A DNA stretch of 15,029 nt, taken from positions 1-15,029 of the forward strand of contig JACDCH010000376.1 in assembly GCA_013694495.1 (NCBI GenBank), in the 5' to 3' direction. Origin of the DNA: Acidimicrobiia bacterium. GTDB taxonomy: Bacteria; Actinomycetota; Acidimicrobiia; Acidimicrobiales; JACDCH01. The notes under the pieces were generated by a model that was not told the DNA's origin, searched no databases, and saw nothing but the letters and a program-made list of their open reading frames with translations. This document shows positions 6,791 through 11,353 of this stretch, one piece after another; position 1 is the stretch's first letter; every line of letters starts with the position of its first letter. The translations under genes and the position numbers were made by a program.

Positions 6791-6947
6791 GCACGATCCG
6801 CGTCATGGGGCCGTGCGCGGAAGAACGACCCTTAGGTCGTCGGAACTCGTGAGCAATCGCACCTCGGGCTGTGGCAGGACGCTGTTCTTCGACAGCTGCG
6901 AATGAGGTTGTCCGGCCGCGGAGTCCGCCAGCGCGGGTGGGGAAGCA
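6791..6947. other. Intergenic, nothing recognised
   Basis: No coding segment can be supported here. A 6-bp stem (6825-6830 with 6835-6840, loop CTTA) has no T run behind it and is too weak to call a terminator for the thioesterase gene, whose stop lies at 6948. Confidence 0.4.
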
Positions 6948-7391
6948 TCAGGCTGGCGGGATCACCCGAAGGCCGACGAGCGCCCAGGCGCAAAGCAGCC
7001 GGTCGCCACCCTCGACAGCGTGGACTTCTACCACCCCGGTCATCAGTGTCCGGCCGGGGCGTAGCGTCCGGGCGTCGGCGACCAGCATGCTGCCGCGAGC
7101 CGGCGCCACGAGTTTGACCGTGAAGTCGACGGTCATGACCCGTCCGCCGTCGGGTAGTAGGGCGGCGGACGCGGCGCCGGCTGCGAAGTTCGCGAGCGCG
7201 CCCACCGCAGAGCCTTGGAACGTGCCGTCGTCAGCGTGGGAGAGTTCCCGGCGGTACGGCATTGCGAGGCGCGCGTGCCCGGCTTCGACGTGTTCGACGT
7301 TGATGCCTAGGTGCTGGACAATCGGCATGCCCTGGATCCACCCGACGAGCTCCGAGTGCGGCGAGTCGTCGCTTCCGGTGCTATCGGTCAC
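6948..7391 (-). CDS. PaaI/YiiD-like hotdog-fold thioesterase
   Basis: 147 aa from GTG 7391. The family order is present: an N-terminal helix, GMPIVQHLGINVEHVEAGHARLAM, the central HADDGTFQGSAVGALANFAAG helix, then MTVDFTVKLVAPARG and the strand after it. This is the single hotdog domain of PaaI-type acyl-CoA thioesterases, active as dimers or tetramers on CoA thioesters in the cytoplasm; the acyl group is unknown. The longer frame to 7517 gives an Arg-rich N-terminus that overlaps the upstream gene, so the GTG sharing GTGA with that gene's stop (7388-7391) is preferred. The two genes are therefore translationally coupled. Because the upstream partner has lost its own start, expression of this gene is doubtful unless a new promoter reads in. 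Confidence 0.8.
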   Translation of the reverse strand: MTDSTGSDDSPHSELVGWIQGMPIVQHLGINVEHVEAGHARLAMPYRRELSHADDGTFQGSAVGALANFAAGAASAALLPDGGRVMTVDFTVKLVAPARGSMLVADARTLRPGRTLMTGVVEVHAVEGGDRLLCAWALVGLRVIPPA

Positions 7392-8128
7392 GGTGCGAGC
7401 CGGGTCACGCCGATCGGGTTCGGCAGCGGAACGACACCGGCGTCGTAGATCGTGTTCGACAGCCGACGCCACGTGTCCACCAAAGCGTCCCGGTCGCGGT
7501 CGGCGAGGACGTCCCACGGCCGGCTCGCAGCATGGTTTGTTCGGGCGGCGACGTCGGCCCAGAGGTCCCGGCCTTGCGCCGTTAGCGTGCCGTCGGGCGT
7601 GAGCAGCTCGAGGTCGGCGAGTCGGTTGGCGGCGGCCGTCCAGTCGTCATCGGACCAGCCTCGGTTCTTCTGCGTCTGCTTTCGGGCGACGGCGCCCGCG
7701 GCGTCGGCCATCACGTGCGTTCCGCAGCCGTCGATGTCGGCTGCGACGAGCGCTGCGACGTGGCCGTCGCCGCGGTGCTCTCGCAGCAGCGTCGACGCAT
7801 GCCACAACGCAAGGTGCGGTTCGGCTGGCCAGTCGAGGTGAACATGCGCGGCGAACAGCGCTCGGCCGTCGACATTGCAGGCGTCGACGGTACGCCGGGC
7901 GGCGACGGCCGCATGCCATATGTCGGCAGAGCTCGTCGTGTCGCCGAGCGCGTCGCGGAGCGCTCGGTCGGCGCCTTCGACTCGTGCCTGCCACGCAGCT
8001 TCGGGTGTGACGAGATCCCAGACGTGCGGTATGGCTTTCGCGACCATCTCCGGGTGGAAGTTGTAGAAGACGGCGGCAACTGTCTCGGCGGGGACGGGAC
8101 CGAGGGGCGCGGCGCGTGTTGCGAAGTA
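7388..8128 (-). pseudogene. SCO6745-family protein, 5'-truncated
   Basis: Homology to this actinobacterial family (helical, function unknown) runs from YFATRAAPLGPVPAE (8128 down to about 8084), through VFYNFHPEMVAKAIPHVWD, FAAHVHLDWPAEP, LLREHRGDGHVAAL and RGWSDDDW, to the end LPNPIGVTRLAP. Members normally have about 40 more N-terminal residues ending ...GYFAxRAAPLG. Here that end, with the start codon and promoter, is replaced by recombinase sequence at 8119-8128. The only in-frame Met is internal (8047; 219 aa), so the product, if made, lacks the first helices. The reading frame is otherwise clean with no internal stops, suggesting recent truncation. Its stop overlaps the GTG of the thioesterase gene. 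Confidence 0.75.
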
Positions 8129-8847
8129 TCTTCGCCGCCGCGGTCGACAGCGATCTCCTCACGCGCTCGCCCGTCCGACCTCGCTCGCTCGGGCTGCACG
8201 TGGTCCGGAGGCCCGCTCGGCCGACGCTGACGCCCGACGAGGTGCGCCGCCTCGCCGACGCCGGCCCGGCCCGCTACCGAGCGCTCGTGCTTCTCGCCGG
8301 GACGGTTGGGTTGCGATGGGGCGAGTGCGTCGGGCTGCGGGTTGCCGACGTCGACTTCCTGCGCCGCCGCATCCGCGTCGAGCAGACGGTCGAGGAGATC
8401 AGCGGGCACGTTCGGGTCGTGGCGGCTACCAAGAGCGAAGCCGGCAAGCGTTCGTTCGCCCTGCCTGAATTCCTCGTCGACGAACTCGCGGCACACCTAG
8501 CGACGCATCGCCAAGGCGTCGCGCCTGACGACCTCGTGTTCCTCGGCCCGAAGGGCGGCATCCTCCGACGCACCTTCGAGGCGAGGGTGTTCAAGCCTGC
8601 CGTCGACGCCGCCGGCCTGCCCGAGAACCTGACCTTCCACGGCCTCCGACACGTGGCGACCACGCTGATGATCGCCAACAACGAGCACCAGAAGGTCATC
8701 CAGCACCGCCTCGGCCACGCCGACCCGGCGATGTCCCTCGGCGTCTACGGCCACGTCCCCGATACCCTCGACCAGGAGGCCGCCGGTCGGCTCCACTGGC
8801 TGTTCACGGCAGCGGAGCCATCGACCACGGTACGGTCGGGTCCGTGA
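8116..8847 (+). CDS. Tyrosine recombinase (integrase), N-terminally truncated
   Basis: 243 aa from GTG 8116. It opens at the end of the core-binding domain (LRSIFAAAVDSDLLTRSP) and then has a complete catalytic domain: R67 (VGLRWGE), K106 (ATKSEAGKR), H175 and R178 (FHGLRHVATT), H201 (HRLGHADP) and Y211 (YGHV). Full-length phage/ICE-type integrases are about 350-400 aa, with an arm-binding and a SAM-like core-binding domain ahead of this point; both are missing. The upstream DNA belongs to an antisense SCO6745-family gene, so the loss is a rearrangement, not a start-codon error. Without the core-binding domain, efficient recombination is unlikely. The stop overlaps the GTG of the next small ORF (GTGA). 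The gene points toward the tRNA-like att candidate at 10481-10547. Confidence 0.85.
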   Translation: MLRSIFAAAVDSDLLTRSPVRPRSLGLHVVRRPARPTLTPDEVRRLADAGPARYRALVLLAGTVGLRWGECVGLRVADVDFLRRRIRVEQTVEEISGHVRVVAATKSEAGKRSFALPEFLVDELAAHLATHRQGVAPDDLVFLGPKGGILRRTFEARVFKPAVDAAGLPENLTFHGLRHVATTLMIANNEHQKVIQHRLGHADPAMSLGVYGHVPDTLDQEAAGRLHWLFTAAEPSTTVRSGP

Positions 8848-9032
8848 CCGAGCCCCGCCGGCTGACCGTCGAGGAGTACGAGCAGATGTCGCGCGACGCG
8901 CGCGTGCAGCTCCTCACGGAGCGCACGATCACCGACCTGTCCAAGGTCGATCAGGCGTTCTTCGAGCGATCCAAGGCGGACTTTCGTTGGGTCATGGAGC
9001 GACGGCAGTCGCTCAAGCCTCCGGATCAGTAG
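8844..9032 (+). CDS. Small protein coupled to the integrase, function unknown
   Basis: 62 aa, GTG start sharing GTGA with the integrase stop. Composition is that of a real soluble helical protein: TVEEYEQMSRDARVQLLTE, then VDQAFFERSKADFRWVMERR. It has no transmembrane segment, no HTH that I can define and no Cys. It is charged and could be a DNA- or protein-binding accessory such as an excisionase or a small element regulator, but no family is recognised. Its 3' end overlaps the convergent HepT gene by 20 bp. Confidence 0.55.
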   Translation: MTEPRRLTVEEYEQMSRDARVQLLTERTITDLSKVDQAFFERSKADFRWVMERRQSLKPPDQ

Positions 9033-9363
9033 CCGCCGCCAACTGCTCCAGGAGGCGTTCCGCAGCGGCGACCAAGGGAGGGAGGTCCTCCTCCACCGTC
9101 GCCCGCAGGATCGAGTGCGCGGTGTCGAAGTACCGGTGGGCGAGATGATCCCGCATGCCGGCGACATCCCGCCACGGGATGTCCGACTCGCTCGCGAGCA
9201 GCTCGGGATCGATGTCCTTGACCGCCTCGCCGATCTCGATGAGACGCACCCGGACGGCGTCGAACACGAGCCCGTCGTCGAGTCCGCCGCGCTCGAGGTG
9301 GCTGGCGATCGCTGCAGCCGAGGCGAGGATGTCCTCGAGTCGCGCGTCGTCTCGCCGGCTCAC
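9013..9363 (-). CDS. hepT: HepT-like toxin (HEPN domain, DUF86)
   Basis: 116 aa, the length expected for HepT. The HEPN signature R-x4-H-x-Y is seen as RDHLAHRY: R71, H76, Y78. The preceding RLIEIGEAVKDID and DIPWRDVAGM are typical of the family. In characterised HepT/MntA pairs this motif forms an RNase site in the HEPN dimer, and MntA neutralises the toxin by adding AMP to the motif Tyr; Y78 would be the target. The GTG start at 9363 overlaps the antitoxin stop (GTGA, 9360-9363), so the two are coupled with the antitoxin made first. Tail-to-tail overlap of 20 bp with the 62-aa ORF. Located between integrase and att candidate, a common place for stabilising addiction modules. Confidence 0.9.
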   Translation of the reverse strand: MSRRDDARLEDILASAAAIASHLERGGLDDGLVFDAVRVRLIEIGEAVKDIDPELLASESDIPWRDVAGMRDHLAHRYFDTAHSILRATVEEDLPPLVAAAERLLEQLAAATDPEA

Positions 9364-9878
9364 AGCGGGACGGCTTCGCCGAGAACGCGGGCTCGGATGC
9401 GCGGCTTGAGCGTGTCCGCCGGCACGACGTCGACGTCGACCCCCAGCAGTTCGCTCAGCTCTCGTTCGAGCCCGATGAGGTCGAGCAGACCGACTCCCTC
9501 GTCGAGATCGACGAGCAGGTCGACGTCGCTCGCCTCGGTGTCCTCGCCACGAGCGACGCTCCCGAAGACACGCACGTTGCGGGCGCGGCGATTCGTGGCT
9601 GCCTCCTTGATCGCCTTCCGGCGCTGACGGAGGCGCCGTCCGAGCGGGGTGTCGGGAAGGCCACGTTCTGGTTCCACCGACGGCACGACGTCGAGCACGA
9701 GTTCGTGGCCGGCTGCCGCGATCAGCCGAGCCAGCATCGGGACGCTCGGTTCGCGCCGGCCCGACTCGTACGCGCTGATGACGGATTGCGCCACGCCCGC
9801 TCGACGGGCCAGGTCGGTCTGCGACAGCCGCGAAAGCTGGCGCGTCGTCCGCAAGAGGTCGGCTGACGTCGATGGCAT
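9360..9878 (-). CDS. XRE-type HTH fused to MNT-domain nucleotidyltransferase (MntA-like antitoxin)
   Basis: 172 aa. Residues about 6-62 form an XRE/Cro-type HTH (LSRLSQTDLARRAGVAQSVIS followed by AYESGRREPSVPMLARLIAAAG). A linker rich in Arg/Lys (75-100) follows. Residues about 101-172 are a minimal nucleotidyltransferase domain with the antitoxin motif GS-x10-DxD: G106, S107, D118, D120, then LLVDLDEGVGLLDLIGLEREL. Classical MntA has no HTH; the fusion gives the antitoxin its own DNA-binding module and so a direct route to autoregulation. It should AMPylate the adjacent HepT. ATG 9878 has no SD, but a promoter placed for a leaderless mRNA and a dyad overlie the region just upstream. Start choice is supported by the HTH beginning within 10 residues. 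Confidence 0.88.
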   Translation of the reverse strand: MPSTSADLLRTTRQLSRLSQTDLARRAGVAQSVISAYESGRREPSVPMLARLIAAAGHELVLDVVPSVEPERGLPDTPLGRRLRQRRKAIKEAATNRRARNVRVFGSVARGEDTEASDVDLLVDLDEGVGLLDLIGLERELSELLGVDVDVVPADTLKPRIRARVLGEAVPL

Positions 9879-9885
9879 GAAAAGT

Positions 9886-9911
9886 AGCCTATGACGGATC
9901 GTCTATTGGCT
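9886..9911. promoter_or_regulatory. Candidate operator of the HTH-MNT/HepT operon
   Basis: An imperfect inverted repeat covers the -10 box and spacer: AGCCTATGACG (9886-9896), GAT, then a right arm that reads AGCCAATAGACG on the other strand (9900-9911). The inner GACG/CGTC and outer AGCC/GGCT parts pair perfectly, with one extra base in the right arm. Binding by the antitoxin's own HTH would block the promoter. Confidence 0.5.
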
Positions 9912-9915
9912 GCAA
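9886..9915 (-). promoter_or_regulatory. Candidate leaderless promoter of the antitoxin-toxin operon
   Basis: On the minus strand TTGCAG (plus 9910-9915), an 18-nt spacer and TAGGCT (plus 9886-9891) end 7 nt before ATG 9878. That places the transcription start at or beside the A of the ATG, with no SD needed. Confidence 0.5.
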
Positions 9916-9976
9916 CGGCAGTACAGGGAAGGTCGTACGGTTGCACGATCAGAAACCCGACGTCATGGAGGCGAGG

Positions 9977-10393
9977 ATGGCCAGTGGGGAGCTCGACCTG
10001 ACTTCGCAGGAGCTCGAGCTCCTGATCGACGGGCGAGTCGATGATGTGGCCCTGGTGTGGGTGGGCGCTCATCCATCTCGGCATCCGAGCCAACCCACCC
10101 GAAGACCCGGGGCCGCCCACGTCCAATGACATCGACCTCGCGTTCCGCAGCTTCGAGGGGTCGTCTCCGCTGGCCTGATGCGACTCGGACGAGTGCAGTA
10201 CATCGACAAGGGCCCACCGGGCAGGTTGGCTCCCGTCGAGCACATCTCCGAGGAGATCGACGACATCCGGCGTCGCGTCGATGAGGCATGCCGATCGGGC
10301 GGCGACTGGGAGTTCGCCTGCTGGCTGGTCAACACCCCGTCTGGCGACTCGATCGCGAGGGCAGCGCTCGGCGCCGAGAAGCGTGCGCCATGA
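9977..10393 (+). pseudogene. Small unknown gene with two compensating frameshifts
   Basis: GGAGG (9967-9971) lies 5 nt before ATG 9977. The frame reads well to about 10062 (ELDLTSQELELLIDGRVDD). Sense then continues one base over (ALIHLGIRANPPEDPGPP, then DIDLAFRSFE) to about 10155, and returns to the first frame as SAGLMRLGRVQYIDKGPPGR, ending DWEFACWLVNT...KRAP at TGA 10391-10393. The total span, 417 nt, is a multiple of three, so the two shifts (a gained base in GTGTGGGTGGG, a lost base near CGAGGGG) cancel. The ancestral protein would be about 138 aa, soluble, family unknown to me. Read literally, it is a 50-aa N-terminal frame plus a 71-aa ORF (10178-10393, ATG overlapping TGA). Sequencing indels in the G runs are an alternative explanation. 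Confidence 0.5.
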
Positions 10394-10551
10394 CGGCCTA
10401 CCCGTCGCAGTGGGCACGGGTGTGGCACGAATCCTGCGACAGCGACCAGCTCGTCGACATCGCCGCAGGTCAGCAGCCCGGCTCGGTGACCAGAGCACTT
10501 CGGTCGCATCGAAGGGGCCGTGGGTTCGAGTCCCATCACCTCCACCACTAG
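10390..10551 (+). CDS. Small ORF running into the tRNA remnant
   Basis: 53 aa from ATG 10390, which shares ATGA with the preceding stop. The first 30 residues (MTAYPSQWARVWHESCDSDQ, LVDIAAGQ) look like real protein. The rest (the GRGFESHHLHH tail) is simply the translation of tRNA-like sequence, so the natural C-terminus is absent. It may be a gene cut by integration at the att site, or an artefact of coupling. No family recognised. Confidence 0.3.
   Translation: MTAYPSQWARVWHESCDSDQLVDIAAGQQPGSVTRALRSHRRGRGFESHHLHH
10481..10547 (+). tRNA. 5'-less tRNA-Ala(CGC)-like remnant, candidate att site
   Basis: In order: D stem GCTC/GAGC (10481-10484, 10493-10496), A26, anticodon stem CTTCG/CGAAG around loop GTCGCAT with anticodon CGC at 10505-10507 and T33, a 5-nt variable loop, T arm GTGGG-TTCGAGT-CCCAT, acceptor strand CACCTCC (10537-10543), A73 and an encoded CCA. 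T70 in the acceptor strand would allow the G3:U70 identity pair of tRNA-Ala. The matching 5' acceptor strand (GGGGGTG) is absent from 10472-10480, and the D loop lacks G18G19 and A14, so this is not a working tRNA. A 3' tRNA copy of this kind is what a tyrosine-recombinase element leaves at one boundary; the integrase at 8116 fits. Confidence 0.65.
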
Positions 10552-10571
10552 AACGCCAAGAATCTGCTGGT

Positions 10572-10602
10572 GAAGGACCCTTTCGAGGGCCCCTCGTCTT
10601 GT
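10572..10602 (+). terminator. Probable terminator downstream of the tRNA remnant
   Basis: Arms GAAGGACCCT (10572-10581) and AGGGCCCCTC (10586-10595) form 8 of 10 pairs around a stable TTCG tetraloop, followed by a modest T-containing tail (GTCTTGTC). The position 25 bp after the CCA is typical of a tRNA gene's own terminator, which supports this side being the original chromosomal flank. Confidence 0.6.
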
Positions 10603-10647
10603 CCAGATCGACCACTGAGAACCACCGATTGTCCGCTGCTTAGGGCG

Positions 10648-10732
10648 CGCGGAGGGCACGCGGTGCGCGGTCTGTGCGCGGAAGGCACGCGGAGGGCACG
10701 GACTAAGCCAGGACTAAGCCCGGACTAAGCCC
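10648..10732 (+). repeat. Short direct repeats and an 11-bp triple tandem
   Basis: CGCGGAGGGCACG occurs at 10648-10660 and 10688-10700, with a one-base variant (CGCGGAAGGCACG) at 10677-10689. They are followed directly by three head-to-tail copies of GGACTAAGCC(A/C) at 10700-10710, 10711-10721 and 10722-10732. The block begins 100 bp after the tRNA remnant and ends at the truncated hydrolase. The repeats could be recombinase or regulator binding sites, or slippage products. Confidence 0.7.
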
Positions 10733-10736
10733 GCTC

Positions 10737-11195
10737 CGATGCGTTGGTGCCGGCGCCACCACCGTGCTGCTCATCGCCAGGTGGGGCGACGGCGGCGACA
10801 ACTGGGGCTCCATCGAACCGGCGATCAGCGAGCGCGCTCGAGTCTGCTCGTACGCAAGATTCGGAACAGGAACGAGTGACGCGCCATCGTCGACCCAGAA
10901 CTTCGACACCCAGGCCGCCGACCTCCACGCGCTGCTCGACCACGACGGCGAACCCGGCCCCTACGTCGTGCTCGGACACTCCTTCGGCGGCGCTGAAGCC
11001 GTCACGTTCGCAGCGAGGTACCCGGACGAGGTGACCGGCCTCATGCTCCTCGACGCGAGCCCGACCACCTGGCCAGCCACGGTGTGCTCGGTCGCGGCCT
11101 ACGAGGCACTGTGCGGCGTCTTCCACGACCCGACCCTCGACCCGGAGCGACTCGACGTGTTCCCCGCGTTCGACGAGGTCGCGACCATCGGCTAG
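10737..11195 (+). pseudogene. Alpha/beta hydrolase fragment, truncated at both ends
   Basis: The frame from 10737 reads RCVGAGATTVLLIARWGDGG (no start codon ahead; GTG 10764 would be internal). It then has ARVCSYARFGTGTSD and the nucleophile elbow GHSFGG (serine at about 10982), up to YPDEVTGLMLLDASPTTWP and FDEVATIG before TAG 11193-11195. This covers the N-terminal two thirds of the catalytic core of secreted-type hydrolases of about 270-300 aa. The signal peptide and first strand are replaced by the tandem repeats. The region that should supply the catalytic Asp and His is missing, with 11196-11340 showing no matching frame. It is unlikely to be active. Confidence 0.6.
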
Positions 11196-11340
11196 CGGCC
11201 CGGAAGGGGCTGATGGGCACCCCCAGCACCGTCTCGGTCGTGTCTGCAATCAGGCTCTGCCGCAGTGTGGCAGAAGCCCACGTCCGACACGGGGTCGTGG
11301 CCATCCCCGTCGACCTCAACTGACCGTCGCACCCGCTCGG

Positions 11341-11346
11341 TAGTTT
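11341..11346 (+). promoter_or_regulatory. Candidate -10 box of the protease gene (leaderless)
   Basis: TAGTTT ends 7 nt before ATG 11354, and there is no SD. CTGACC at 11320-11325 is a possible but closely spaced (15 nt) -35. Confidence 0.35.
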
Positions 11347-11353
11347 GGCGTCG

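Noticed and set aside
6825..6840. Hairpin as terminator of the thioesterase gene
   Set aside because: Six base pairs, no U tract, and 110 bp beyond the stop codon.
10472..10547. Intact functional tRNA-Ala
   Set aside because: The 5' acceptor strand does not pair with CACCTCC and the D loop lacks conserved G18G19; a GCAGGTC 9 nt further upstream matches only 5 of 7 and is wrongly spaced.
9722..10615. 297-codon minus-strand frame with a DGTRTHGPFDA segment
   Set aside because: That segment is the antisense translation of tRNA-like sequence, a common false ORF; the rest is antisense to the small genes and the HTH.
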